The notes under the pieces: model-generated
Seen by the model: only the letters and a program-made list of their open reading frames with translations
Told to the model about the DNA's origin: nothing
The model's database searches: none
Program-made: the position numbers and the translations under genes
Shown here: positions 9,750-22,105 of the stretch, one piece after another
How the letters are laid out: every line of letters begins with the position of its first letter
Position numbering within the stretch: the stretch's first letter is position 1
Assembly (NCBI GenBank): GCA_030770535.1
Contig: JASVEC010000027.1
Span: 124,001 to 188,000, forward strand
DNA length: 64,000 bases
Direction of reading: 5' to 3'
DNA from: Batkoa obscura
Taxonomy: Eukaryota; Entomophthoromycota; Entomophthoromycetes; Entomophthorales; Batkoaceae

Positions 9750-11011
9750 ATGAAAAATTCCAACAATAAAAAGGAGGATACCTTGCCGAATTTATGTAGA
9801 TCCGCGGATTCAAATGGGTATAGCGTCAATGCCATAACTTTATCGAGTTCAATTGAACCAATCACTCCTCAAGATGCTGATATTAAAAGAAATTTATTTC
9901 ATTCCAACTCACTACCAAATATCAATATCAACTCTAACCAAGAAGATAGTAACATTTCTATTGAGACTGAATTTTCATTTCGAAATAACAACAACAATAA
10001 CAATCTTAATGTTACTTTCTTGAATGACAATACTTTGAACTTTGATTTTTCACTTAATGAAACTTTAATAAGAAATAGAAACTCAATGAATAATCATATG
10101 AATAGTGAAACTATTGGGCCTATTTTAGATGGTAATTCAAGTTATAATATGAAAGATAAATCGATATCAGATAATATTAATTATAATATATTAACAAAAG
10201 ATGACATGTTAATTAATGATAGTATATTAAATAATAATGATGACAAAAGATGTAGAATATGTTTTGATTCAGAAGAAAATCAAGAGTTAGGTAGACTCAT
10301 TTCACCCTGTCATTGTAAAGGAAGTATGAAATACGTTCATCTTAATTGTTTAAATTTATGGCGATTAACTTCCAGCAATAACAACAACAATCAATTTAAA
10401 AAAGACTCTTCTTTCCTTCGGTGTGACAATTGCCTTTATCAATATTCGTTTTTGCACTCTAATTTAGCCAAACTTGTTACATATCCAAGTAATTATTTTA
10501 TATTCTATTTATTTACATGTTTATATTTATATATTTATTAGTTATTCGTTTTCTGTTATCAAGTTTCGTTTTTATTCTAATCATTATCTTCGCTGGGTTT
10601 ATATCTAAATATTTACTTTTATTTATAAATAATGAGGATATTGAAGAGTTATTAAATGAGTTAAATTTGGACTCAACCACTAATGATTTGTTTTATTTTA
10701 ATATTGATAAAATCCATTTATTTTTAGGCGTTTTATTAGTTGGTACTATTGGGTTTTTAACTTTATTGATCCGACTTATATTTATGGGAACATTACCCAT
10801 CTTAGGATTAAGATATACATTTACCTCTATGAATCAAAACAATGGAAGGAACCCCAACAATGCTTCTTCGTTTCCTTTAATTTTGTTTTCTATTTTACTT
10901 TTGGGTTCTCTCCATTCCTTTTATTCTCTGTTCAAGTTTATTAACCACTATATCAAATGCTGGCAACAAGCCATTGGTTTGAAACTTTTAGATGTTTCAA
11001 CTACTTCATAA
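9750..11011 (+). CDS. RING-CH (MARCH-type) membrane E3 ubiquitin ligase
   Basis: Predicted 402-aa protein; exons 9750-10488 and 10542-11011. A long Asn/Ser-rich N-terminus (~165 residues) precedes a RING-CH finger: CRICFDSEEN, then ISPCHCKGSMKYVHLNCLNLW and RCDNCLYQY, which supplies the C-x2-C, C-x-C, H-x2-C, C-x2-C pattern with the Trp after the sixth ligand that marks RING-CH rather than classical RING. After the finger come about four hydrophobic segments (10545-10640, 10725-10800, 10875-10950), so the enzyme is anchored with its finger in the cytosol. RING-CH proteins ubiquitinate membrane proteins; yeast Ssm4/Doa10 is much larger with about 14 helices, so this is a different, smaller member. 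Substrate unknown. Confidence 0.8.
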
Positions 11012-11301
11012 TTTCTAATAAAAAGTTTACCATTATTTTTATAATTCTACATTTATTTTCCACATTACATATATATTATTCCAAAAATCAAGCTTTATAT
11101 ATAGTATTTTATTGTTTAGTAAACACACACAAGTATGATGTTTTTATAGTTCATTTTACACAAGAATAACTATGATTCATTTTAAAAGCGCGTTTTCATC
11201 CAATAAGATTACGAACACAATAATATAGTAATAATAATACAATAATTTATAACAATAATGAATATAAAATTATCTCATAAATAAACTTCAAATCTAATTA
11301 T

Positions 11302-12041
11302 TTATTTGGCAGCATAAAACTCCTTCACCATTTTTACAAAATATTGATGCCATCTATAATCTTTAGTCAACTCAGGATGGAACGAAGTTCCCAATATATG
11401 TTTTTGTTGTACTGCTACAATAAACTCTTTAATTCCGAGTGCTTTTCCTTCCTCTGTATACTGATTATGATAATCAATAGTACTTAAAACCTCAACACCT
11501 TCCTTTTTATTTACTTCCAAGATCACAGGGGCTCTAATAAACATGCAACGATATGGTAAATTACCTCCTTTAACCTTTGATACTTGAGCAAGGCACGGGA
11601 CCTCCAAATCAGCTTCAAATGACTGAACTTGAGAACCAAACTGGTTTCTGTTAACTGTAATGTGTAAACCTCCAATAAGTTCTTGTCCTCCTTTCTTAAC
11701 TTGGTTGGCTTCATCTGCTAATAAAATTAATCCAGCGCATGTTCCCTAAAGAACAGTTAGCCTCTTATCAATTTTTAATTAAATAAATCTTATTGACTTA
11801 CCCAAACTGGTTTGGTTTTAACGAATTGACGTAAAGGTTCGAATAGTTGATTTCTTTCTGCAATTAAGGCCATTGCTGTAGATTCTCCCCCAGGTAAAAT
11901 TAGGGCGTCAACATTCTCAAGTTGAGCTTCTGTACGAACTGCAACTGCTTTTATATCGCCTAGTTGATTGATTATATCAATGTGCTCTTCAAAGGCACCT
12001 TGTAAAGCTAATACTCCGATAGTGTGTTGAAAGTTAACCAT
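11302..12041 (-). CDS. PDX2: Pyridoxal 5'-phosphate synthase glutaminase subunit
   Basis: Predicted 227-aa class I glutamine amidotransferase (SNO/PDX2/PdxT), which hydrolyses glutamine and channels ammonia to the PDX1/SNZ synthase for de novo vitamin B6 synthesis. Exons (reverse) are 12041-11802 and 11745-11302. It starts at [20 protein letters not shown]. The family motif LPGGESTAM and the nucleophile Cys in [10 protein letters not shown] (just after the intron) are present, and the catalytic His-x-Glu is in [15 protein letters not shown] near the C-terminus. Also typical are [15 protein letters not shown] and FIRAPVI. Length is close to bacterial PdxT (~190-200 aa) with small insertions. 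No PDX1 partner is in the window. Confidence 0.92.
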
Positions 12042-12180
12042 AATATAATAAAGGTTGATTAATTTTGAGAAAATAATTCAGTTTTAAGCAAACTATTTTT
12101 GCTTTTACTTAGTAAATTGAAGTTCGGGAAGTAGCCAATTAAATCAAAGTTGTAATTTACCATTTTTTAAATAAACACGA

Positions 12181-12284
12181 TATGGGGGTGTTTTTTTTGG
12201 CTTCATCATTTTTTGCATCTTTTAAGCGCTATTTGAGTGGAAAAATTGTTGGTAAAATTCTTAAACACAAAATATATCCCTATA
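12181..12284 (-). mobile_element. MITE family 1, copy b
   Basis: 104-bp copy in minus orientation between PDX2 and the transcription factor gene, with ends TATGGGGGTG and ATATCCCTATA; core TTAAGCGCTATTTGAGTGG intact. TA flanks both sides. Confidence 0.85.
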
Positions 12285-12404
12285 TTTTAAATTCATTACT
12301 AAGCAATCAGATAGTAAAAGTAAAATAAGCTATTAGTCTCAGAATTAACAAAAAGAAAAGATATTTTTTATTTTATATAAATATGATAAATCAACTCAAT
12401 ACTT

Positions 12405-14186
12405 TTATAACTCAGCCAATGCTAAAACTTCTTTACTACTGTTAATCAGCCTCTTAATCTCCTCAGCAAACTCTTTCTCTAGTATAAAATTACTCATATA
12501 CAATTTGATCCTATTAAGCGCTCTTAATCCATCATACTTATTATCAAAGGCTTGGCAAAACTGGGTCAATAGTGAAACAACGATAATACTCTGATTTTTA
12601 CACTGTTCAATAATACTCGCATACTGTTGATAATTGCTTTCAAACGATAATATAGAAAATAGCACAAACGTCGGATAAGTGATTTGCATAAATATGGGCG
12701 CTTCTAAGATAGTTGCAAGCTTATTAGTCCTTCTACTATTACTTTTAGTTAAATTTCTTTTCAGCCAGGCGATATAAAATCCAATAATGTCATCACTCGC
12801 TTTAAATAGCAAATGGATTTCGATATTATTGAATTGGACAGGCATTGGCTCAGCTAATACAGAGGGATAAAACAAGTAAATATAAATAGCACTGATGAAG
12901 GATTTAAATTTATTTTTCATTGTACAATCGCCCTTATTATTATCACTATCACTCATCAATTTCAATTTGACTTCATTCTTAAAATACTGCTCATAGATAT
13001 ATTTCAATTCCTGCAACCTTAATTGAAATTTAAGTGGCGGCAATCTTAGCATTTCATTACTTATCACCTGATTCAATTGATTATACTGTTTATATTGTAC
13101 TTTTACATTCTGTATCTGAGCCATGATTTCAAAAAAAATCTCCAATACCTTTTTAGCAATAATAGGCAAATCGATGGCCAAATGTCCTATGTTATCACTG
13201 TTATTCAAATGTCGCAACTCTTTATCAAAATTAAAATTTAAAGAAATTGAAGTTGGTAGCACATTAATAGCCGGTAACTCAGGTCCAACACATCTTAATA
13301 TCATATAGGTCAATCCCAACGCTTTCCATATACTATTTCCCCTCTCATGTAAATGATTTTTCTCTTGCACTTCCTCTTCTAAAAAGATATTATCTCTGAT
13401 CTCTGCATCAGCTTTATTTAATCCGAGGCTTTCAGCCATCCTAACAGCTGATGAAAAATATTTAAACGCTGATTTTAAATCAACATGAGAAAATGAAATA
13501 AAAGTTAAAAATACTAATCCAGTCACGTTTTCAATGGAAGGGTTAGCATAAGCACCTGGTAAACATTTTTTTGCATTTTTTAAGTTTAAATGATAAAATT
13601 CATGTTGATATTTTAATGGTGGATAAGAAGAGGTGAATCTAGTTAACATACCGTGTAATGAATATGACAAAAGGGTAGGTTTCTTACTTTTTAAAGTATT
13701 AAATACTTGAGCTGGATTTAACCAAACTTGAAAAAAATCAATATCTTTTGAATAGACAGTAACACAATTTTCTAAAAAGGAGTTTAAATTATGACTAGGC
13801 TGTTTCATAAATGGGAATACATCCAATTTATTTTCCTTTGATTGGCTTAATTGATGTTTAAACTCTTTGATCTTATTTTCAATCATTATTTCTTCATCAG
13901 AATCATATGTTGTATCATTAATCAATTTAATCAGTTGTTTGTTTGTAAAACTCAAGTAATCTAAACTATTACTAAATAATATTTAAACACCAACTATTTA
14001 TTTACCTGCTATTATAACTCTTCTTGGGTCTTTAGCCATCAGTTTATAATCCCCCATCATTTTAATAACTATATCTTCCATCTCTTTTATTTTAAGTCTT
14101 CGTTTATCCATATTACTTCTTACTGCTTCTTTCTTCCTTTTAATTTTAAATTTTATCATATGTTTTGAGTATCCTTGTTCTTCCAT
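12405..14186 (-). CDS. Fungal-specific transcription factor-like protein lacking a zinc cluster
   Basis: Predicted 578-aa protein; exons (reverse) are 14186-14006 and 13960-12405. The middle part carries a segment typical of the fungal transcription factor regulatory domain: VTGLVFLTFISFSHVDLKSA followed by FKYFSSAVRMAESLGLNKAD, matching the family's '..W.Y.G.A.RMA..LGLH' helix pair. Most Zn(II)2Cys6 regulators have a CX2CX6C cluster before this region; here the N-terminal ~60 residues are Lys/Arg-rich (KFKIKRKKEAVRSNMDKRRL) without any Cys. I found no Cys-rich exon in the few hundred bases upstream. It may be a regulator that lost its cluster, a cofactor, or its cluster exon may be more distant. 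An acidic stretch (DSDEEIMIENK) follows the intron. Confidence 0.6.
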
Positions 14187-14890
14187 CTTGTTTTTTAAAA
14201 TAATAAAAAATAATTTGGCTTATTTTATGAGTAAATAGTCAAAGTTCAGTTTCAAATGTAGCCAATAAAACTAGAAAAATATTTATAAGTGTAATGGCAT
14301 GATTTAGAGTGGTAAAATCGAACTATTGTTATTTACTTTTATTTAATACTTTTAAACAATAGATTGATGTTCCTATTATGTTTGTTACCAAAAAAAGTTT
14401 TCTTTACATTAAAACGTTTATAAGCAATTAAAATTTATAGATCTTATATAGTTTTACTAGATTTAAATCAAATTGAAGTTTTTTGATGAATAAGTTAAAT
14501 TAAATCATTTTCGCTCCTGAATATTAAATAATTAATATTAAAAATGATGTTATTTTGTTTTTATTTGATATTGAATTTGGCCTATTTTTAAATTCTTCAA
14601 TTTAATAGGCAAGTATTTTAATTAAAAAATGAAAAAATGAAAAGGAGCTAAGGAAAGTACGCTTAACATGGACATTGCTACAGAGCTTTTTGACTTTGAC
14701 TTAGTAATCAACAAAAGTAAATAATTTATTAATTAAGATATAAATATGGTCCTACAGCTTAAATTTATTAAAAGAGTTGAATTCAAAGTGATAAATCAAG
14801 TTTTACCTCCTTTGTATTTTTTGAATTTGTCCAAATTTTAAGCTTAAAACTTAAAAACATTCACATATAAAACTACTAAATAAGAAAATA
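14187..14890. other. Intergenic between transcription factor gene and TIR element
   Basis: AT-rich, no coding frame seen. Contains the presumed promoter of the transcription factor gene. Confidence 0.5.
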
Positions 14891-16527
14891 TATAGGGATG
14901 TCTAAATTAGTTTCATCTTTTTATCCAATTTTTAAATATTTTACATTTTAAAACTTAATTTATAAACAAATTATTTATTAAAAGGCAAAAGTACCCAATA
15001 CAGTTTTAAACTATTTTATTATAATTTATATTGTAAGTTGGCAGAATTTCTACTAAATTTAATAGAAATTCCCGGATTAGCAAGACTTTTACTAATATAA
15101 CTTGTATATTGATATTAATCAAAGTTGTAGCATGTAAATAAGTACATATTTCTATAAAACTTTATTACAATTATATTATTAATATATTACTAAGTTAATA
15201 AATAGCTGGATAAAAGGGAATGGTTAGCCCCAAAACTATAATTAACTATTTTTATATTTTTTAAAAATTATATCTGTTCTCCTATTATTAATAGTTAAAC
15301 TATTAATTTTATTATATTTATAAATAATAATCTCAAATTTTAAAATTAAGTAATATTTTTTATTTTATCTAATGCTTTAAAAGTATTTTTCCATTATAAA
15401 TTTTTTTTAAAATAATTATCAATTGTGGTTTTTTTTATAATACTTAGCAAAAAAGTTAAAATTGTTATTCATTTTATAACTTTTTTTTAATATATGATAT
15501 AGAAACTTTTAAAATTTAAAATGATTTCTTATATCTGCTTATATATTAGTTTTCATAAACTTTGTGAAATATTGCTTTATCGGCTCTCAGATTGATTGTA
15601 ATTCAACAATCACTTAAGTTGTTGTGTTCTCAAGTTCAAGCACAATCAAGTCAGAGTCCCTTATTTTGATTTGTTGCGAGAATTTCTAACTTCATATTGC
15701 AAACAATATTATCTCCTTTTAATATCCATACTTATTGGGGTATAAAAGAGATCCTTCAACATGATAACTCGAGGCTTTTTAATTGAATTATTCCCTGATA
15801 TCGTACCATTAATAAAGCCACTAAGTCTTTCTGACAACATCTTACATAGATTTTACAGTAGTATTTTCTATTCTATTTGTTTTACATAATTCGTAGCTTA
15901 TTACGTATTAATTTTATTCATTTAAGTCTATCTTAGTCACATAAACTAAGACCGTTCGACTCAAGGCAAGTTAATCAAGCAAGGACTGCTTTTAACTCTA
16001 ACCACTGAGTATCAACTTTCACAACTTTTTAAATAAAAGCTTTTTAGATATTAAATCAATTAAATAGTTTTTTGTATATCCTAAACCATAATTTAATATT
16101 TTAAATAAATAATCAAAATAAACTTTGCTTATTGTTTTATTATTTTTTAAACATAAAACACTAAACTTTAATATTGATATAATTTATTTATTATAATAAT
16201 TTAAATTTATTAAAATTAGTCTTGTTTTTATTTTTATATTTTATTTGAAGTAAAACTATTATTTAATTTTTACTATTTAATTTTTTAATAATTTTATTAA
16301 ATATCTCTTTTTAAATATTATATATCTATTAGAAATTTAATAAGAATAATATAAAATATATAATTAAAAAAATTAATTATTTGAAAAAAATAGAACAATC
16401 AAAATAAGTCTTTAAATTAAATAAAAAGATTTAATTTTAAGCCTTCTAAATTTAACCAATCACATGTTAAGGACTTATGAATTTAAAGTTGAATTAAATT
16501 CAGAAACTAATTTGGACATCCCCATAT
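14891..16527. mobile_element. 1.6-kb non-coding element with terminal inverted repeats related to MITE family 1
   Basis: The left end reads TAGGGATGTCTAAATTAGTTTC and the right end, on the other strand, TATGGGGATGTCCAAATTAG and then TTTC: ~22-bp terminal inverted repeats with two or three mismatches, flanked by TA. The left end continues CATCTTTTTATCC, which resembles the ATCACTTTTTCC of MITE family 1. The interior (1.6 kb) is extremely AT-rich and has no open frame that could be a transposase, so it is a non-autonomous DNA element, possibly an intermediate between the unseen autonomous parent and the short MITEs. A more GC-rich stretch at 15580-15700 and 15950-16020 is unexplained. Confidence 0.55.
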
Positions 16528-16562
16528 TATTATATCTTTATTTTCTATTTTAATTAATCATT

Positions 16563-16670
16563 ATATAAAGATATTTTTTTTAATTTCGTCACTTTTTCCA
16601 TTTCTTAAGCGCTATTTGAGTGGAAAGATTGTTAGTAAAACTCTTGAACAAAAAAATACATTACCATATT
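16563..16670 (-). mobile_element. MITE family 1, copy c
   Basis: Minus-orientation copy just outside the right end of the 1.6-kb element; right end reads ATACATTACCATA, left end is degraded. Confidence 0.7.
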
Positions 16671-16776
16671 AAAGTCTATAATATTAATTTAATAATTTAA
16701 AAACAATTTAAAATAAATAAAAGTTTTAATCTTTTATTAAACAAATAATATTTTGTTATTTTGTTATTTTGTTATT

Positions 16777-16905
16777 TTAATTATCATCTATATCCTCTTT
16801 GACCTTATCTTTATTTATGAATGCATTTTTTAATCTATCAATAATTTTTTGATCATAAAATTGTAAATTATGACTATTTATAACCTTTTCCTTTGTTCCA
16901 TTTGA

Positions 16906-16937
<32 letters not shown>

Positions 16938-18776
16938 TTAACTCATTAACATATCTATTTAAAATAATACAAAAAAATAAATGAAATTGTTCTAAATTTA
17001 TAAATTCTTTCTTTTCTAATAACTCTTTAGATAATAGTCCATCCTGGTCAGCTAACAATATACCTACCATTTTTTGATACATTTTACTTAATGTAATTAA
17101 ATTTAATAATACTTCATCTTTATCTTTTATATTATCTTTTTGAAACTTATTTAATAATTCTTTAATTTCTTCATTTAACCCATAATTATTACTTTCTAAT
17201 ACTTCCGTTTTATATTTATCATTATCAATCCTTTTATCTAATAAAAACACACTTACATCCGTACATATTGATATCACATATGCTGCAGTAACTAATCCTA
17301 ATAAAGAATAAAATATCATAATTCCTCGACTATACACTTCTTTAGGTACAAAATCACCATAACCTATAGTTGTAAATGATATAAAACAAAAATAAATAGC
17401 ATCAAAATAAGTCCATGTCTCTGCATACATAAAAATTACTCCACCTATAAACCTAAATAAAAATAAAAATAAAATAAAATAAAATAAATAAATAAATATA
17501 AATTTATATAATAATATATTAAATTACCAAAATAAAGCTAAAGTTAATATTGAAAACATTAATTGATGTTTAATAATATACCATTTTTCATTTAATAAAT
17601 TAATATGATATTCATATCTTATATAGTTAGCATTTTTATAATCAAAGTTGGAACTTAAAAATTGTTGAATATTCTTATAGTTGATTCTTGAGTCATGATT
17701 TTCAATTCTTTTCATATTCTTTAAAAACATACTCTCAACACTTTTCAATAAAGCTATACGCACTGAATTAATTAATAAAGCTGTAAAAGTAATTCCTATT
17801 ATAGCATAAAAAAATAAAAAGATTTTGGTACTTAATAATTTTGGTGTTAAATCCCCAAAGCCCATCGTTGTATTTGTTACTTAAAATTAAATATTACTAA
17901 ATGTTATTAAATATTATTATTATTATTAAATATTATTATTATTATTAAATATTATTATTATTAATTATTATTATTATTAATTATTATTATTATTAATTAT
18001 TATTGTTAAATATTAACTATTAATTATTAATTAAATAAAAATAAAGTTACCTAATGTAAAATAAATTCCATCAATAAAACTCCAACCTTCTAAACCACAA
18101 AAGATAATAGCACCTATTTTAGACCATATAATTGTTAACATACAATAGATTACTAACATTCGATGTTTCTTTGATATAATCTTATTCTTTGATGTTGTTT
18201 TATATTTGATAAAATCAAAGGTTAAAAATACAACTGAAATTAAAGATAAACAAGTAGCTATTGAAGATAATATAAACTTATAAGAAACTTCTTTGTGTTT
18301 GATCTCCGAATTAAAATAGTAAAAAGTTACTGATATAGCCATTAAGGTAACTAAAAAGTGAATAAAGTTTGGTATATTAAAATATACAAAATAATTACTT
18401 ACAATGAATGAAAAAGAAAAGAATAGTTAATATTGTATTCAAAACTATCCTTTTTTCCCAAAATCTAGTTACTAAAGTAATCGAACCAAATAATTGGAAT
18501 AGATTAGCTACTATACTACAGATGGCATTGACTAAAATGAATTCAATTTAAATTTAAATCATATTAGTAATAATAATAAAATTTACTTGGATGAAGTTTA
18601 AACTCTTTATTTTCAAATACATTATTTAACATCCATGAACTTTCTATAAACGGTATACTTAATAAAATAGATAATGGAGTAATAATTCCAACGGTTGTTG
18701 TAAGTAATTTCAATGGTCTTTGTTTTGAATTGGAATGATCGTTGACATTATTAAATAATTGTTTTAACATCTTCAT
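16777..18776 (-). CDS. TOK-type outward-rectifying K+ channel, copy A
   Basis: Predicted 548-aa plasma-membrane channel of the fungal TOK family (eight helices, two pore loops). Exons (reverse): 18776-18587, 18531-18403, 18350-18051, 17879-17528 and 17452-16777. Pore 1 filter is TTMGFGD (TNTTMGFGDLTP) and pore 2 is TTIGYGD (SFTTIGYGDFVP), the asymmetric GFG/GYG pair usual for TOK channels. Helices are visible in GIITPLSILLSIPF, ITLVTRFW, LTLMAISVTFYYF, FILSSIATCLSLISVVFL, IFLFFYAIIGITFTALLI and GIMIFYSLLGLVTAAYVISI. The cytosolic C-terminal ~150 residues are Lys/Glu-rich with a poly-Asn run coded by an (ATT)n tract at 16912-16936. Most of the gene is duplicated in inverted orientation at 26110-27991. 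This copy has the intact start and C-terminus (ending EDIDDN). Confidence 0.88.
16822..18695 (-). repeat. Inverted repeat arm A (TOK copy A)
   Basis: Arm of a large inverted repeat; the partner is 26110-27991. Encoded exons are identical by eye; differences are in intron microsatellites (intron 3 is 171 nt here and 120 nt in B; intron 4 is 75 nt here and 135 nt in B). Outside these limits the sequences diverge at once. Confidence 0.85.
17883..18030. repeat. (ATT)n / (TAATTATT)n microsatellite in TOK A intron 3
   Basis: Near-pure ATT tract with interspersed AATT units inside the intron; its length differs from the same intron in copy B, giving an allele-like marker of how recent the duplication is. 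Confidence 0.8.
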
Positions 18777-19225
18777 TTTAATAATAATTGAATAGTTGAA
18801 TACAAAAAAAATGAATTTTATATAACAGTGGATTATCCTTTTATTATAAACTTCTAGTTTAATTGTAAACACTTCTTTTTTGTTTCACTATTTTAAATTG
18901 ATATTCCTTTATTCTTTTGTGGCATAAACTTTAGAAAAATAAATAGAAGCAAGAAAAATATTTATCACTTAATTTTTTAAATTATGTTTAGAATAAAATT
19001 TCATACAAGTTTGAAATTATATATCCGAAATAAGCTACAGATATATGAATTTTACGAATAACTTAATATACAATAAATAAATAAAATATAATAACTAGAA
19101 TATCAAAGGCTTACATAATATTTAACACTATGAAATGACGACTATATAAGTCTTTTTTAATACAAATAAATTTGATTTTATTTTCAAAATTAAAATATAC
19201 AAAAATCAACATAAAAAACATACTA
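18777..19225. other. Intergenic between TOK A and TOK C
   Basis: AT-rich, about 450 bp; probable promoter of copy A and 3' end of copy C. No specific motif recognised. Confidence 0.5.
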
Positions 19226-21148
19226 TTAAGGTAATTGATTTTTTGAATTCTCTAATTCAATAGTATTTGTATCATTCTCTTCATTATCTTTATATTGAGT
19301 ATTATAAAGGTTTAATGAAGTATCTGTAAATTCTCTTGAAATTATAGTATCATATTTTGAAATAATATTAGGATCTACCTTTTTTTCAAAATGTGATAAT
19401 ATTTTACAAAATAAATTATGATATGATTCCAATTGTTGAAATTCATTATTAATTAATATTTCATTAGATAATAGACCATCTGAATCAATTAAATGAGTAG
19501 CTACATGACGTTGATATATTTTACATAAAGATATTAATTCACATGTAACTTCCATACTATTCTCATTTTTTAAATTACTAATTTTACTTAATAAATTATC
19601 TAATTCCATTTGTTCTTCATTCTCATTTTCTAATTCAATTTTAGTTTGATGTTTATAATTAATTTTTTCAATTCTTCTTTCAAATATTCGAGAACTCATT
19701 TCAGTACCTACAGAAATTACATAAGCTGCAGCTACTAATCCTAATAATGAATAGCCTATAAAAGCTAAAATTCCAGGGAAGGTTTTAATGGTAATATCAC
19801 CATACCCTACCGTAGTAAAAGATACAAAACAAAAATAAACTGCATCAAAATAAGTCCAATCTTCAATCAACATAAAGATTACGGCACCTAAAAACCTAAA
19901 GTTTAAAATTAATATGAATATTAAATTATTTATTTATTTATTATTATTTTTATATTTTACTTACCAAAATAAAATCAAACTTAAAATGGAAAATTGTAAT
20001 TGTCTAGTTAATAAAGTCCACTTTTCATTATTTAATAATTTTCTTTGTTTCCTACGAATTTTGGATGCATTTTGAGGTTCAAAATGACCAGTTAATAATT
20101 GTTGTTTAGTACTTAATAAACTTAAATCTTCATTAGAACCCATAGTTTCTCCATAATACGTTTTATATAATGCTTCCACTTTTTCCATATATATATTTTC
20201 AAATCCTTCTAATATTACTATTCTTATAGAATTAATTAAAATACCCATCATAACCATACCAATAATTGCATAAAAAAATAAAAATATTCGAGTGCCTAAT
20301 TCTTTAGGTACTAAATCACCAAATCCAATAGTAGTCATAGTAACTAATTATAATATATTTAATATAATTAAAATAATAATAATTAAATAATTATAATATT
20401 AAATAATTAATAATAACTTACCCATTGTAAAATAAATACCTCTAGTAAATGTCCAATTTTCAACTGAAGAAAAAATAATAGCACCAATAGCTGACCACAT
20501 AGAAACTAAAATAGCAAATACAACTAAAGTACGTTGACTATTTGTAATCCCACTACCTTTTCTTCTTAATTGATCTTGTCGAAAATAATCGATTAATAGA
20601 AATATTACAGAAATAAAAGATATTAATGCTGCACCAATACCAGCCATGAAATCACCTGTGAATTTTAAATTGGCTTGAGATTGTACTAAAGGTAAATATT
20701 CCACCCAAAACTTAATAATAGGACCAAGGATAAAGGCAACTAGAATAAGATTAAATTTAATATTGTTATTACTATTGTTTTTTTTATCTATTATAAATTA
20801 CTATGACATGTAAAAAAAGCAATCGATAAAAAAGTAGATAATACAATTCTTTTTTCCCAAAATCGTGCTAATAAAGCAATTGTTGCTATCAATTGACATA
20901 CAATGGCAATTATAACAAGTGAAGTAATAGCTAATATTTAATATTTAATAAAAAGAAATAATAAATATATTATATTAATGTTTACCTGGTCCTTTATCTC
21001 CTTTTTGATCTGATAATCTATCTACATTTATCCAAGTACCAATTAAACAAGGAAAACTTAATAAAATGGACAATGGAGTTAATGTACCTACTAAAGTTGG
21101 TAAGTATCTTATTTTATTATATTTTGTTTTGATCTTTTGTTTTATCAT
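19226..21148 (-). CDS. TOK-type outward-rectifying K+ channel, copy C (diverged paralog)
   Basis: Predicted 552-aa TOK channel with the same five-exon structure as copy A: exons (reverse) 21148-20986, 20930-20802, 20739-20422, 20343-19965 and 19895-19226. Intron positions and phases coincide with those of A, so they share a recent ancestor, but the protein is clearly diverged. Pore 1 is TTIGFGD (MTTIGFGDLVP) and pore 2 TTVGYGD (SFTTVGYGDITI). It starts MIKQKIKTKYNKIRYLPTLV and includes GPIIKFWVEYLPLV, an extracellular segment missing in A. The C-terminal cytosolic tail is acidic (Glu-rich from about residue 430). Start chosen because the Met is followed by basic residues and then the first helix. 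It lies between the two arms of the A/B inverted repeat and is not itself converted. Confidence 0.88.
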
Positions 21149-22105
21149 AATAAATTTTATTTTTTATCTTATTTTAACACATAAAAATCTGTTAAAGAAT
21201 TTAATTTAATTGATTTTATTTTCATTTATATATATCTTCTTGTTGGTTCAATTTTAATTGCATTTTGGATTATACTCCTCCTTTTTATTCTTTGTAGATT
21301 AACTTTTTGATTATTTCATCACCTATTTTTTCTCCGATTTTATGATTTCATGACTCATTAATAAAAAATTAATCAATATTTCACTTTATTTATTTAACAA
21401 TATTGTATATTTTTTTTTTATATTATATTAATATCAATATCAATATATTAATATAATTAAATAATAAATAAAAATTTAAAGTTATTATTATCTTAAATTA
21501 TTTTATTCTATTCTAAAGGTTAATTTTAGATTTCAAATTAAATTTAAAAATTAAATAAAAAAGAATAGAATTTTATAAATAAAATAAAATAAAAATTATT
21601 AAATTATTAAAAGGTTCAATTAAATTGAATATAAAAAGTAAATTACTTTAATATTATATTCATTAATTATGTATTAATTTTTATATTAATTGAATGTAAA
21701 ATATTCTATTTTATTAGTTAATATATTATCAATGAAAATTATTTAGTTATATATAACGAAATATGTATATAGTAAAAATTATAACTTAGAATACTTAAGA
21801 TAATTTAAACTAATTTATTTATATACCATATGACATTTAATTAAATTATTATGATATAATAATTTAAGAGTTTTAATTAAATAATTATTTTTATATATAA
21901 TATAAATCATATTATTTAGATAAGCATTATCATAATATAATATGTTAATTATTAATTATACACTATAACTAATTATTTAATAAAGCTAAAAAATAAACAA
22001 AAATAAACACAATATAAAATCAAATATATATATTATAAATAGAAATATAAAATTAATTCATTTGATTTAATCTATTAATTTTGATCTCTTTACTTTATCT
22101 TTTAC
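21149..22105. other. Intergenic, extremely AT-rich
   Basis: Almost only A and T, with short TTAATA and AATAAA-like tracts; no gene, RNA or TIR element seen. Carries the TOK C promoter and the 3' end of bL9m. Confidence 0.5.
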
